DNA of 64,000 nucleotides from NCBI GenBank assembly GCA_002900995.3, contig CM035304.1, forward strand, positions 3,070,823-3,134,822. The letters are read 5' to 3'. Shown one piece after another: positions 23,096 to 36,065 of the stretch (position 1 is the first letter of the stretch; each line of letters begins with the position of its first letter). The DNA comes from Ganoderma boninense (lineage: Eukaryota; Basidiomycota; Agaricomycetes; Polyporales; Polyporaceae). A program made the translations under genes and the position numbers. Below the pieces are notes generated by a model that was not told where the DNA came from, did no database searches, and worked only from the letters and a program-made list of their open reading frames with translations.

Positions 23096-25415
23096 CGTTG
23101 TCGTCGTTGTCGGATCCGCTTGAGCTCGAGCTAGACGAAGACGAGGACGGCGAAGAACTTTTTGCGAGAGACGCGAATACCGGAGCATGATGACGGGCAA
23201 GAGCTTGCCGGGCGGCAAGTCTCAAATGGATGGAGGTGTCGATGGCGCTGATGATGGGACCCTGCGCCTCGTTCTCCTTGTAGCTAGAGCCCCCGGGTGT
23301 TGAACGGTGTTCTTCTCCCTCGGAAGCGTCGACGATGGTCGCCGCGGGCAGGATGCGGACGTCTGGGCTGCCCGAAGGCGTAGTTCGAAGTTGGGTCGCG
23401 GGCGGCGTGCTCTCGCTATCGTCGACGTACGTGGGATGTGTGGTAGTCGGGACGTCCCGTGAAGGCGCGCGAGACCTAACGGGAACGCGTGAACGTGGAA
23501 GCCTCGACTGAGTTGCTGACGGCAGGCTCTCGCGCTCGCTGTCATCGTCATCGTCATCATCGCCGTGGTGCTGCGGGCGACGCGTGACAGTGCCGATGTC
23601 GCGCGAGGGTGCGGCGGACCTGATGGTCGTGCGCGGAAGCGAAATGCGTGGCTGGGTGGCTGGAGGGGCGCTGTCACTCTTGGAATCGCTGCTGTGGATC
23701 GAGATGACGCTGTCTCGGTCATTATCTACCGCAGGGCGAGTTGGCGACATCGGGGGGGGGCGCGCCGTACGTGGTCTGGTGTCACGCGCTGATTCATCGC
23801 CAGAGCTGATGATGATGTAGTTGCGCGGATGTGCCTTGAGGATTGAATCCGCCTTGGACGTCATCGCGCGAGGCTTGGTGCACTTCTCCGGACGCGCCCT
23901 CACGTTGGAGCCTGTTGTGCCCGACTTGGCCGCCTTCGTATGACGTGCTGAGGTTGCCTTGGCACTGGAGGCCGGGGGCAAAGGTCCTCGAAACTTTCGT
24001 TTGACTGGAGGAGGCTAAATAAAGTCAATTACTCCGCTTAGCTCGTGACAACGAAGCAGAGACTTACAGGAGTCGGGTGGACAAGAATCCTTTTCTTCTT
24101 CTGAGGACGCGGCGACGGAGAAGATTCAGGAGAAGAACAGCGCGATGACGTGTTCACCTTTGGTGAAGTGGAATTTGCCTCAATCCGCAACGCGCGCCCC
24201 TGCAGCGGCTGAGCTCGACGAACTGCAGCGAGTCCAGTTCCTATTGGGAAAAATAAATCTAAGCATCATAGCGAGGTACATTGGTACATACTGCGATCAG
24301 CGCAGACAAGGTGGGAATGTCTGGCTCGCGGTCCGCGGCATCCATCTGTTGAAGGTGCGGTGTTTAACGAACACGTCTCTCTCGGAACATTAAGGTCTTA
24401 CGGGTTGGTGAGGAGGGTCCTCCTCAAACTGCTGAAGGACCAATGCATCCTGGTGAACAGGTTAGCATCCGAAAGGTCAAGGGTGCATAACAGTCCTTAC
24501 CTCTTCGTCAACGGCGGCTTGCAACTGGCGAGCCATCTCCTCATCTCTTGCGCATTGCGGAGGTGGGCTGCGGAAGGCGGTCATGCCGGGTCCTGTGGAT
24601 GGACCAGCCACAGGTTCGGGACTACGAGGCCGTGAGTTGATGGGGGAACGCTGCGTCGAATCAGAATCAGTATTGTCTCGGCAACATCAGAGCACAAACG
24701 CACAGCCAAAGGTTCCGTGTCGAGATCCCGAAGGAGCGGCGAGAGCCAGTCCTCAAGCTCGCCGCCAATCGGCGAAGTCTCGTGGGGTTGAGAATGACCT
24801 TCGGTAGAAAACGCCGACGAACGGGACGATTTTGAGTCGGGAGTAACCATTGTCGACGATGACGCGGTCATGTCCCGTGCCGCCTCAATGCGCAGGAGAA
24901 GAGCAGGCGGGGTGCCCGGTTGAGCGGGATAATAGACGAGCTCGCAGCTGTTGCACTGACGACCTCAAGTTAGCGATTAAATTAGATGGGGAGGGGAAAC
25001 TACGCACGACGCGAACCCATTCCCCGGCGTGGCCTTGCTTGAAGACGAGTTTCTGCGTGATGGAACCCTTCCTGTCACAGCGAGAGCAGGCAAGCTCGTT
25101 GTTGACGTAGACGTCGTTGTCGAATGGCAGACGCTGGAACGCGCCTTGCTGACAGAGCCGCCTGACCTGCGGGCTATACTCTGTACGGCGAAATGAAGGC
25201 GTCGAGAAGGCGCGTAGAAAAGGATGGTGGGACGGAGGGCGTAGAGGCGTGGATAGGGCCCTGAGGATGGAGTTGAGAGGGAAGGATCGGCGAGGTGTGG
25301 AGGCGGGAGGTGCAGGTTCTTGGGACTCTGGAGAGGACGAGCGTCGCTCGGGAGAAGGGGTCGAGCGGCAGTGACGTGGAGCCTTAGAGCTCCGCTTGCT
25401 GGGTTTGCGACCCAT
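22436..25415 (-). CDS. KDZ cargo 3 (element A): zinc-ribbon protein with a long acidic disordered middle
   Basis: Function unknown; the equivalent gene in element B is at 54628-56587. Start MGRKPSKRSS at 25415. A Ser/Pro-rich N-terminus leads to a zinc ribbon: VRRLCQQG, then ACSRCD, a 30-residue loop, and after an intron CNSCELVYYPAQPGTPP. The paralog reads VRQLC...KCPSCD...CNQCESIYRPRQVGPSP. The phase-0 intron just before CN(S/Q)C is in the same place in both. The middle (about 23000-23980) is Ser/Arg/Pro-rich and includes a Ser run and an (Asp-Asn) repeat encoded by GTTGTC-type repeats at 23040-23115. The final exon is reached by a GTGAGT donor near 22826 and encodes a more hydrophobic stretch (SDFFIVARAFRSMGITQFRM...), ending near 22436. 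Several middle introns are not resolved. The zinc ribbon and acidic region fit a nuclear, nucleic-acid-associated protein. Confidence 0.6.
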
Positions 25416-25697
25416 GGGGGGAATTGGACGAAGGAGGGGAGGAACCTGGTGGAAGTACACTGGGGTGAATTCGAAGGGCCTTTATACCCAAAGGATCGTT
25501 CTCGATCTGCGGAGATTGCTTTCGCGCAGACATGGGCATCTTGGGGTGGCAGGAGCGCTTTGAATGCCCGGTCAAGTGAGACGTAGTCACAAAAATTGTC
25601 ACAAAAATATTTCCGCCTGGCTTTCCCCCTCGCCAATCACAGAGACATGTCACGATCCGCGGAACCTGGCACAGACTACGCTAGGATTAACGAATTT

Positions 25698-27888
25698 TTA
25701 CCGCCTCTTGCGCTTGTTCCGACGATCAGTACCCTCCCCTCCTCCATCTAGCGCCTCAGTATTATCTGAACACGACGCCCCGACGCGAGGCTTCACTGGC
25801 TTCGCCAGATTCATCTCCCTGTGACGCAGGACTTAGCTGCGTACGGAAATCGCGGAAAGATGACTACTTACACTTGGTAGAGGGCTTTCGCTGTCTGTGT
25901 GCGCCGTCTCAAGCCCTTCCCCCGCGGGGACGTTGCGTCCGTCTTAATCGGCGCAACCCCCTTGGCTGGACGAGGATCTGAAGCAGTCCGGCTTTGACGT
26001 GTAGTGGTTATCTTATTAGACACCCACGTCGCGGACTTAGGAAGCGGAGCGTCGTCGGTTGCGTTGCTGTATAGATGGATAGATGGTCAGTTGCGCTGCA
26101 TTGAAGGTAGAAGTCGGGACAAGACCACTTACCCCTTGTCCGCCCGAGCGCGCGTGTTCTTTCGCGGCTTCGTTGTTCGGCCTGAGCGCGCCGACTTGTT
26201 CTTGGGGGGGGGCGTCGTTAGAACGCGTTCAGGAGGACTGCCAAATCGGACACTAGGCAACTGAGTGGTGGACTCCGAAGGGGCCTCAGGGTGGAAAGTG
26301 GAAGGCGTAGCGGGGATCGAGGAGCCTACGCTGGAAGATTTCGACGGCGTCACGGGGATTACAGATGGTGTCCTCGTCGGAGACTGGAAATCTGCACGCA
26401 TAGGGCCGCTCAAAGCAGGGGAATCATGGTCGTCAGTCTGCGTGACGTTGCTGGGCTGTGCACCCTCTGGAAGGGGAGGAATTAACGGGACGGTACGAAA
26501 TCTTGCACCGGGCGAAACGGTCAGGGATGTCGTTGGAAGAGGCACGTCACGCGATGATGACATCGCGGTGGTCGAGATTGCTTGAGGCGCTGTCGGCCGC
26601 TAGACGAGAGACTTGTCGCGACCGGGGGATGCTCCAGAACAGGAGCCCCAATGGACGACGCGCTTTGATCGGAGGCAGGGGATTGATTAGCCTCAGGAAT
26701 TTCACGCGTTGGCCCCAACGCAGCACGAGGAGCTGAAACGATGTGAGAATGGCGCGCTGACGAACAGGACTAGGTCAACGCTTACGATCGAACATTTCGC
26801 GGAGAAAGTCGTCGAAAATGACACGAAGCCAGTCCACGGACAACCCCGTACGCTTCGCGAGATACTGCTCGTACGTTTCGTGTTCCCGCGCAGCGGTTCC
26901 GTCGCTGACATACAGGTGAGTGCATCACCGAAATTGCATCGAAGGAGGACGTACTGTATGGCCTTAATTTTGCCATGCTCGTCAATCCCACCCACGACGA
27001 ACCATCCCACCCATCCGACATCGTTCGCCATTGCTTCATATGTCTTCTTGAAGAGGGGCAAATACGTCGCTAGTTGCCTGTAATCATGATGAGTACAGCA
27101 TGTGCAGGTAGGCCAAGAACGCAATCTTACGCATTACGGTCTTTCAGATCCGGCTCCTTCGAACGATGGCCCGCGGCGTTGAGTCTCTCGGCCTCCATCT
27201 CAAACGCCTCACGGTCCGGCAAGTCCTTGTATACCTGTGAGCATGCGGTCGCATAGGCACCAAGATTGCCCCTTCCATCGCGCAGTCCTGCTGTCTGAGG
27301 GCGCAACGGATGGTCGCTGGTAACGAACAGCCGATAGCCGTTGGTCATGACGGCCGTCGCCTTCGAGTCAGGCTTAACGAGGTCGGCGAGGGAAGGCGAT
27401 GCGACGGAGAGGGCGGTCGATGGGCGTGACTTGCTCGACTTGTTCCGTTTGTAGTTTGGGCTTTTGCTCTTGATGTAACTGCCAATACGCTGCTCCAGAA
27501 TTAGTGCGTGGACGGGTTCTGCGCTGAGGTAAAGGCGCACCTTTGGAATAGCTTTCAGGCGTTGTTGCCGATCCTGTTCAGTTTCAGCAGGGTGAGGGGA
27601 CAGCTCCCCGCGCGGCTGGAGCTTCTGACGAGCTGCAAAGTCCTCCAGCGTTTCTGCGCCGAAGACGTCGCTGAAGCGGTCCTGGTACTTCGAGACAAAC
27701 CAGTTGACAGCATCCTTCCACCACTTCTGGTTTGCTTCAGTCTCATGCGCACGCGCCAGGAAGTTGCGGCCTTCAGAACTCTGAGCAAGCTCTTCCAGAT
27801 AGCGCCACTCTGGCATGCGCCACTTCAGACGACCCATCCTGTAGTGAGGAATGTCAAACTTAATACGTAGCATTTGTGCCGGAGGCAC
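25698..27888 (-). CDS. KDZ cargo 2 (element A): divergent HMG-box-like protein
   Basis: Probable DNA-binding accessory protein; its counterpart in element B is at 50370-52621. The N-terminal half (RLKWRMPEWRYLEELAQSSE) leads to an HMG-like helical block (RLFVTSDHPLRPQTAG... YATACSQVYKDLPDREAFEM). Next comes a domain with GWVGWFVVGGIDEHGKIKAI, matching GWAGYVCVAGPDNNGELRTY in element B, and then KRTGLSVDWLRVIFDDFLRE. The rest is a Pro/Ser/Thr-rich disordered tail ending in a nuclear-localisation-like RRNKRKRR before the stop at 25698-25700. Introns were seen near 27070-27130, 26900-26955 and 26730-26790. One frame change near 26600 is not explained by a clear intron. KDZ elements of basidiomycetes are reported to carry a divergent HMG-domain protein, which fits. 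The exact start is uncertain, since an acceptor (CTACAG) near 27842 may begin the first large exon. Confidence 0.6.
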
Positions 27889-28204
27889 TTACAGCACCAA
27901 TCTACGGATTCTTCCTGAGGGAGAAACAGAGTGTGAGCTGTTCAGAAAGAAGTGCTGGTAACGTGAAGCAGGATTTCTCAGTTGCCTGGGGCGAATATTC
28001 TGTGTCGCTCAGTGAGGACAATCTAAGATTGAAATTGGCCGTGCTACCCCTGTCCGTCATGAACACGGCGTGATACGACCTCGAAGTCAAACACATCAGT
28101 GAAATTAGAAAATCGCTACTCTGAATACAGTCACAGGACAAAAGGCACCGGAAGATCCATATGACGGACGACTGCGAGCTGACGTACGGCAAGGGATGAA
28201 AGCA

Positions 28205-30714
28205 TCATGCAGCGGGAGAAGATGGCGCACGCACCGGGGGGACGGGAAGACGGTCATACTTGCTGATGAAAGTGTGAGTGTAGAACGTGACAGCGGCCTC
28301 CAGGATACCATTGAAGTCGTCAGCACCGCAGTCGAGGACCTTGCCATGAGCACCGCGGACCCCGCCTGGACAGCCAGGCCAACGGCTAAGCAGTTCGACG
28401 AATGCCGAAAGGTGCGGCCGAGAAGACTCCCAACCTTCTTCAGGCGGCGCGACCCAGCAGAACGTCGGGGGCTCCGCCTCGTCCAAAGACGGAACAACAT
28501 CTAGACCCGACGTGCCCGAACCCCATACACGCGAAACCAGTGATTCTCGCATCCATCGAGGGAGCTCGGCCCACTCATTAGACTCCACCATCATGGCATC
28601 CAGGGCCAGGAGTTCGCACCGCCAGTTTGTTTCGTGAGCCTCGAAGACAACACGGTGCTGGAGCGCTCGATCGGACATCGCGGCCGCTTGCGTAACAACG
28701 TAGTTCCCATATAAAGGCTGGGACTCCACGCGGTACGATGGCAGGGCCTGTCCTTTGCCGAAAAGGCGGCGGATGTTGGTTTGGATTTCGCGGCGAACTT
28801 TCCAGCGGCCTCGTAGTTGCGACGAGCTCTCGGCCTCCTCATTGATCTCGTAGTCGCCCCATAGGGCGTCCCGCCACTCCGAGACCGTCAGCGGCCGCCC
28901 AGCGACCGTCTTGTCGAAAAGCCTAAGTCGACAGAAAGTGCGTATCGAGATCCAGTGATGGACGTATCGCGCAGTCTTTTCGGGGTTAACATTGAAGTCG
29001 AGAAGCGCGTCGAGCAGCCAAGGTGGCGCGAAGAAGTACTTGACGGAGGCGCGGGGCTGGGGAAGTGGGCTCGATTTCGAGAGGACGGAGAACCAGACAG
29101 GCGGGAGAGCGACATTCTGAGAGGAGTAGAGCTGTCGGAAAGGATTCATGAGGGAATGCTTGCTCTGGGACTGCATAGAGCCAGAAGGGTCATTCACGCC
29201 CGCTGCGGCGAGCGCGGCATTCTTAGCGTGCCTAGCCCGAGTGCGTCGCGAGGGCTTTTTAGGGTCAGGGCCGGATGTGGACGGAGCGACAGGAAGGTCG
29301 TGTCCCAGGGATTTTGCATCTCGACCGTTCCGAACAACAAAGGTAGGAACTGCGGGGCCTACGCTCGCACTATCCTGATGGAGGAACACAGCGCCTTCGC
29401 GTAAACGCTTCGCCGGAGGCAGAGTGCTGTCTTTCTCAGCCTCCAGCAACGTGGGAAGACGGGAGTCGCAGAGTTGCCGATTAACAATCGTCGCCATCGC
29501 GCGCCGCCACTCGCCAGGCATGTTCAACGCTCCGGACAGATCACGCTTCGCAAGCACCAGACGAGGGTAGGACGGGGTCTTCGAAAACTCGGCAGGAATG
29601 TCCCGGGTGAGCACCACCTCATGGACAACAAGGTGAGTACTGAATGCTTGTTGATACCATACCGGAATACCAGCTTGATGGAGCATCTGCGCGACACTAG
29701 GATCAGCCGTATGGGCACCGAGGACGTCGAGGACGAGCAATCGACAGTCCTGCTTCTTCTTAACCCTATCGAAGACTTTCCCGAGCCATTCGACGAGACC
29801 GTACAGCTCCAAGGTGAGCCGTTGCACATGTGCTGCGAGGGAAACGATGATGCCGGGTACAGCAGGGAGACAACGGAGGCGGTCAAGGGTGTGTCGGAGG
29901 CAAACCACGAGGAAGTCACTGATGTCGTTCCAGCCCTTGTGGTCCTCTTGACCCAAACGATGATTCAGGAAACGCTCCACGGCGTCGGAGGCCTCATCAG
30001 ATAACTGCTTCTCGAGTTCACGGTTAAGGAAGCCGACGCCGATAACCCCACAATCGTCCGGCTCGAAGTCTAGCCTGCTCAATGTGCGCCAAAGGACCTC
30101 GCCGGGGCCGCCGATTCGGGGTTTTGCGGGGATGCAATGGATGTGGAATGCGTCGCGAGTAAACTGTTGGGGCCATTGGGAGTACTCGTGGCGGCCCCAG
30201 CGACCGTCGTCGAAGGTGGTAATTTCACTGTGGGCAACGGCAATTTCTGGCACCCATTTCGCGTTCGGCGTCGTGATGACGAAGTCTGTGGCCCATCCTT
30301 GCGCTTTGTAGGCTTCTGCGGCGACAAGGCCCTCCCAGGGACCGACCGCAACGAGTGGAGCTGGGTGCGAAGATGAGCTTACAGATTATTAAGGTATCGT
30401 ACATGATGCTTACGTCGTCCCTTCCTCGTTGATTGCAACTGGCCAGTAGGGATGAGCATTACGTGTTCGTCGTCATCCTGCGACGGGGCGACTTCGCTCG
30501 GTGGCCGGGCTGGATCACGGTCAGTCATAGGTTGCAAGTGCTATCCTGGACCAGACTTACGTTTTTGCGTTATAGGCAAGGTGTCACCATGCTCTTGGGA
30601 AAGCTGCGTCGACGTTGTCGAGTCCGATGACTCTGGATAAGGCCCGGTACACGCGCGCGGCTGCTCACGGTCGATGGAATAGGATCGGGTGGCGGGACGC
30701 CCTTGGGGGGTCAT
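28205..30714 (-). CDS. KDZ cargo 1 (element A): about 700-aa conserved protein of unknown function
   Basis: Function unknown. Start MTPQGRPATRSYSIDREQPR at 30714, with two introns before one long exon: GTAAGT at about 30557 and GTAAGC at about 30413, the latter ending in ACCCAG just before CTCCACTCGTTGCGG. The protein resembles the gene at 47920-50085 over its whole length. Shared motifs are (E/D)DGRWG.HEYS.WPQ near the start, a central YF..PP.L(L/I)D, then (F/C)RLR.FD(K/R)T...RPL..(S/G)EW..ALWGDY, EAHE.N.R.E..ALD, and a C-terminal W.APPEEGWE...P.L.AF...LSRWP.CP. There is a basic, disordered linker (KKPSRRTRARHAK). No catalytic motif that I know is visible. It is transcribed divergently from the transposase across a 1.5-kb gap, the same layout as in element B. 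That strict linkage suggests a role in transposition or in controlling the element. Confidence 0.75.
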
Positions 30715-32210
30715 TTCGAGAGGTTGGGGAGAAGGGGGGATCGGTCGCGGTGGGTCTCTGAGATCGGAGTCCTGGGATGGAAGTTGGTCGCTACGAGGGT
30801 TGGATGGGATTGCATGGGGCCAACGATGCGGGAGTCGACCTCAACGCTAGAGCGCCGTCTTGAGGGACAAAGGACTCCCGGAAACGCCAGACTACTGTCT
30901 GGTTCTCGCGGGAGGAGTCGCGTCTATGACTTAGAGAGGGTTACTACCCGTCTCGCCTGTCCAGACGATGTCGATGCCTTGAGGCTGTCGTTTGTGACGA
31001 CGCGGTATCTAGAAGGTGACACGGGACAACGTTAGCGTAACGGAATACATTTCGAAGTGCTGGACTTACAGAGAGGGCGTAGCGGGAGTTGGCGATGGCA
31101 GCAAGGCGATGGAGTATGATCAGGATATGTTCTGGGCGCCAGTATTGGAGGGCGAGGAGGCGGATGCAAACCGTGGGAATGCGAAACAGGAAAACGCGTC
31201 AACGCGTTTGTTGGCACGTGAACGGACCGAGGCCCTCGGACACGAGACTTCCCCGAATATGGGCACATTGACGCCCTTCGAACTCGATGAGCCAATCGCT
31301 GAAGTCCACCAAATCCGTCGCTCCCTCGACTCTCTCATACACAAATCCTCGTCTGTCTCTTTGACGTCCCCTTTCTTATCTGGGTTTCTCCACTACCGAC
31401 TTTCAGACCGACTCGCCACTCCACGCACACGGGTCTCATGCAAAAATGTAAGCACCATCGCCCGCCCAGTCAGCCATGTCACTGACCGTCCTTTCCAGTC
31501 CCCATGCCGCCGCCTCATGTCGCCATCCGTTCGATGTGCAATTCCACCAGCCAAGTGCCGACGTGTGATTTCCCTCGCGGCTCGAGAACTGGCATAGTCC
31601 AGCAGACTCGAGTCGCACCACCTCTACTCCCCGGTCTCCAAATGCTGGCCGCCTACCCCTTCTCACCTCCTTTCCTCCCCGACTGAAGCCGCAAACAAAC
31701 ACTCTTCTGCTCTCCATTCCCCCAGCCCAGAGCAGTTATCCTCAAGATATCGCGACTCTGGGGTTTCACGATCAGTTTCTCCCGCTCCCATGCCGGTTCT
31801 TCGCGTCTCCCATCCGCCCATCTCCATCTCCCCATCCAACCTAGCTTCCCCAGTCGTGTCGCGCATTTCTTTCATGGCTTGTCGCTGCGTTGCCTCGCGA
31901 AACCTTCTACCTAGTTTCGCCCTTGTCCGTTACTTGATTTGTATCTCTTCACCCTCGTGTCCATCGGCCTTGATTCGGTCACCTCGCGCCTCTATCCCTT
32001 CATCAGATACTGTCAATTGGGAGTCAGGTCCAGCCAGTCTTCCGTTATGTTATCACCGCCCTTAAATGCACACGTTGTAGGCCGCGAGGCTACCTTGTTA
32101 TGATCTCATCTGCCGCCGGCGGGGTGTTTCGTTCGTCAATTTATAAGCGTCCCTCCCACGGCGCACTTGCAACCTCTCCCCTTCCCTTTGCCATTCCCTC
32201 CCAGTCGACC
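30715..32210. promoter_or_regulatory. Divergent intergenic region between cargo 1 and the KDZ transposase (element A)
   Basis: No exon is supported. Because cargo 1 runs left and the transposase runs right, this 1.5-kb stretch must hold both promoters. A TATAAG lies at about 32142, some 70 bases before the transposase ATG, after a C/T-rich run. Element B has the same divergent gap at 46043-47919. Confidence 0.55.
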
Positions 32211-35200
32211 ATGACCAGTTATGGTGCCGGATCCGACTCGACTTCATTCTCGAGAGACACGTCGTTCCCCGGTGAGCATGCCCCCAGACTCGACCCATAC
32301 GCAGCATTACGACATTTGAACGCCGCGCGAGCTACCGCGGCTTGGACGGCTTCTCCGCTTTCGAGCAGCCCCAATGCGGGGAAGTCACTGTCGCCCGCCC
32401 TTCTTCCCGTCCCTGCCCAGACGTCCACGGGAGCTGAACGCCATCCCCTCGATCGAAGTGATGAGAAGCTCGTCAACGCGCCCCCTCCCAAGAAAGCAAA
32501 GTTCAGCAAGACGATTGTAAGTTTCCCTCAGTTCATTTGTATGCGTTGCATTCTAATGAGCATCGCGACAGCCTGTCGGCAATCGCCTCAAGACGTTTCT
32601 GGACATGGCGCCTCAGGCCCAGTGGGCAATGCTCGCCCGCGAGGCCGGGCCACCGCGCGCCGTTGAGTGCCCACGGCCACACACCCCGCCACCACACCCG
32701 GAGCAACTCCCCGAGGACGCAGCTGTGTTTCGTTGCTTCGATTGTTACCACGCCCCCATCATCTGTAAGGATTGTCTCATTCGGGACCACGTTCGCAACC
32801 CCTTCCATCGCATCGAGACGTGGACGGATGCCGCGGGCTTCTGGGAGCGGATCTCTCTTGGACAGCTCGACGGCTTCTCTCTCAACCTCGGCCATGCTGG
32901 CAGGGAATGCCCTTCGCATGACGACAAACGGCTCATGACGATCGTACATGAACACGGCATCATCGAGATGAATGTGCGGTTCTGCGCTTGCCTCCCGAAA
33001 GGAGAACGGTTCGCGGTTCCCGAGCCAATCCAACTGCTGCGTTTCGGGTTGTTTCCTGGTACATGGAAGAAGCCCATGACCGCGTTCATGATCAACGGCT
33101 TGCGCAACTACCACCTCCTCTCCCTTCAGTGTCAGATTACGGGGATCGACTTTGCCGTGTATCTGCAACGCTCCACCGATAGTGTCCTATCCCACGAGGT
33201 CACCGTAAGTCGTGTCCGAAGCTATCTTTACGATCATCCTAACTGACAGTCGTCATCGTCCATAGGACAGACACCGCGAACTCAACGAGTCAATGCGGGA
33301 ATTCATGTTTTTACGGTCCACGAGGCGTGCAAGGCAGGAGCCAAAGATGACGTTAGATACCGGGAGCTTAGCAGTCCTTTGTCCCGCTTGCCCTCAACCC
33401 CACAAGAACATGGATCCCAATCGTCATCTTGAGGATGAGGACTCGTATGTCTACGTCACCTAGATCTATGGCCATGTACTGATTACCCGCAGGTACCTCG
33501 ACATGCTCTTCTACACAATTGACGGCAATTTCCAGGCCGCGCAAAAGTTCAAGCCTATGGACATGACTGACTTTCCCCTGACGACCGGCAGATCGTATTA
33601 TGCCCCGGAGCATGATTACGAGATTTACCGTACCAATCTGCCTCCACGCCGCAAAGAGGTGAGTGTAGACTATCTGATGTTTAATTTGTCTGACCGCGAA
33701 CACCTCTGGTCAGCCAACTAGCTGTCGCAAGTTCGGGGCGATGGGTTATTCCCGCTACAAGGGGCGCGTGAGTGGCGTTGTGGGGCTATCGTGTGCGCGA
33801 CACATGTTTGTTTTTCCTTGTGGCACTGTTGACATCCTGGGCGGTGAGGGGTGAGTTGTCCGACATGCTGCTGGCTATTCATACTGACTTACATCATTCA
33901 GCTTTGCTTATGCAGACTATTGCATGTGCGCCGGGTTGCGACCGTACATATGCCTCAAGCGGCATCATCGCGGATACGATATCAATTGTCAATACACGAT
34001 TTATCTCTCCGACCGCCTCCGTGCTATCCATGAGAAGCATCACAACCTTCCAACCATCCAAGCTGTCTATTTCCCTTGGACCATGGTCGGTATCGGCAAA
34101 TTCCACGTGGCGGCACACCAGGAATCGTGTCGCTCGAGGTACTCTTACTACTATCTTCCCGGCTCTGGTATGACGGACGGCGAGGCTCCCGAGCGGATCT
34201 GGGCGTCCCTCAACAATCTGTCAACGCGAACCAAGGAAATGTCCTCCGGTCACCGCCACGATGTCATTAATGACTATTACGGCGACTTGAACGTCCGGCG
34301 CGTCCACAACATGCGTGCGTCAGAACCTGTTTTGTAACTTGTCCTAGACTTAGTTTGGCATGTAGATAACACTCTCGCTGTCCGAATGGACCGCGCGATA
34401 GTTGAAGAGGCCCGCACCCAAGAGTACCTGGCGGAGTTGGAGGAGAACATCCTGGCGGAAAGCCTCGCTCGGTGGCGTGTTGATGAGGCGAAGTGGAAGG
34501 AGAATGTCGAGCATCTCGAACGTGATGGCGCAAATTTCGAGAGCCCGTATGAGTTGAAGAAGCATCAAGGTATGCTCAGACACACCATTCCCGTTTTTGA
34601 TCAATTCTAATCGGCTGCCAGCTGTCTCTCCTACGGAACTTCTTGCCTCTCTCGTGAAGAAGAGCGGGTTAACAGGCGAGTCCGCGGCGTCTTTGTTCGG
34701 CGTTATCGAACGCGGCGTCGAGCTACAGCAGGAAAGGTACACTGGGGCCTGTCTAGTATTTTTGAGCATGGCTAACACTTCATTCGACAGGGAGGCTTTG
34801 TTAGACATCCTCGCGAAAGATAACAGAGGGAACTGGAGGGAGATCTCTTTGCGATGCGAGACATTTTTTGTAGAGGTCGAGCGCTGGCAGGCGCTTCGAG
34901 ACGTCTATCTAGGTTCTCTCATCGAAGATGCAACATCAAGTGCACAAGCCGCCATGCAGCCACGTCAAAATCTTCGTGGTCCTAGCGTCGATGCCCTTCA
35001 ACCCTCGGAGTCTGAGCTACCCTCATCGCCCGACTTCCCATCCAGCTTCCCTCTACGGGACGTCTCTGCGGACTTCCGTGAGTCCAGTGACGGCCTTCCT
35101 CGGCAGCGACATGCCCACGGCAAGCCGGACAGTTGGAAAGAAGTCTTTGATGTCACCATCCTCCTCCCTTCATCATATCATCCCACTATTTGCGCACAGC

Positions 35201-36065
35201 CCGCCATGCGTCAAGTCTGCGAGCTGGAATCTGATTTCCGCCGAGTTGCTGCGAATGAAGCCCTCGGAGACTTGCGCGCCGCTATCATTAGCCGTGAAGT
35301 CATCAAGATGAAGCGGGAGAATGCCCATTCAAAAAAGACAACCGAGAGGTACGACCGCAGGCTCGGCACTGCAAACGCCGAGGTGGACAATCTCGCGGAC
35401 CACTACCGTCGGCACTGGAGCGCTTTGCGTCTTCTCGGTATGGCGGAGTCCGACCCGCACCTTCGTCGCCTCAAGGATGCAGACGCCGTCAACGTCAAGT
35501 TGTCGACGGCGCAAAACCTCCTCGGCCAAAGCAAGGAGGCTGTATCATGGATTTGGGGCGACTTCTCCTTCGTCGAGCATGAGACAGACAGTCAGTATCA
35601 AGAGTTCTATGATGATGGTAAGGGCGACGTGTCAGCATTCCGGGTCTGTGCGCTAACGACAATGTCCAGCTCGTCGCGTCCATTGGTTCTGTTCAAGCGC
35701 CGTGTTTGCACGATGGAAAGAAGAAGTTCAACTCTTAAAGGAAGAAATGCGCCGCACGCTGCGCTTTTACGCTTACATGCGTGACCGATGGAATGACTAT
35801 GCCAGGGAGAAAGAGGTTCTACACGATTCCTCCACCGTGGCATATGCCCGCAAGTAAGTGTATTGTCTTCCTGTCTGTATCCCCCTTTTACGACGTCTTC
35901 TGCCAGACAAGCGCATCGCTACACTCGCCTGATCCGTGCGTGCGAGAAGTGCTTCGGCAAGCGCATTGACTTGGTAAGGATGCCGCCCATGACTTCATGA
36001 TAACTTTTTGAACATGTCAACAGAACGAACCTTCGCTTCGCGACACTCTCTCGGATGTTCAATGA
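32211..36065 (+). CDS. KDZ-superfamily transposase with CxC2 cysteine cluster (element A)
   Basis: Catalyses movement of element A. Start MTSYGAGSDSTSFSRD; exon 1 is 32211-32516 and exon 2 is 32572-33204. Later introns lie near 33205-33265, 33445-33492, 33659-33717, 34313-34366, 34569-34620, 34736-34790 and 35618-35670. The last coding piece ends NEPSLRDTLSDVQ at 36063-36065. Exon 2 holds the CxC2 zinc cluster (FRCFDCYHAPIICKDC, H and C further on, IVHEHGIIEMNVRFCAC). The catalytic core reads LFYTIDGNFQ (first Asp), FGAMGYSRYKG, GYDINCQY (second Asp), GKFHVAAHQESCR and DGEAPERIWA (Glu), then RTKEMSSGHRHDVINDYYGD. The C-terminal third is helical, with KDADAVNVKL and SWIWGDFSF, both also found in the element B transposase. 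All signature residues are present, so it may be active. Confidence 0.88.

Noticed and set aside
22823..23218. Poly-Thr and poly-Val frames near 23.05 kb
   Set aside because: These are other-frame readings of the GTTGTC repeat, which makes sense as an Asp-Asn run in cargo 3 on the minus strand.
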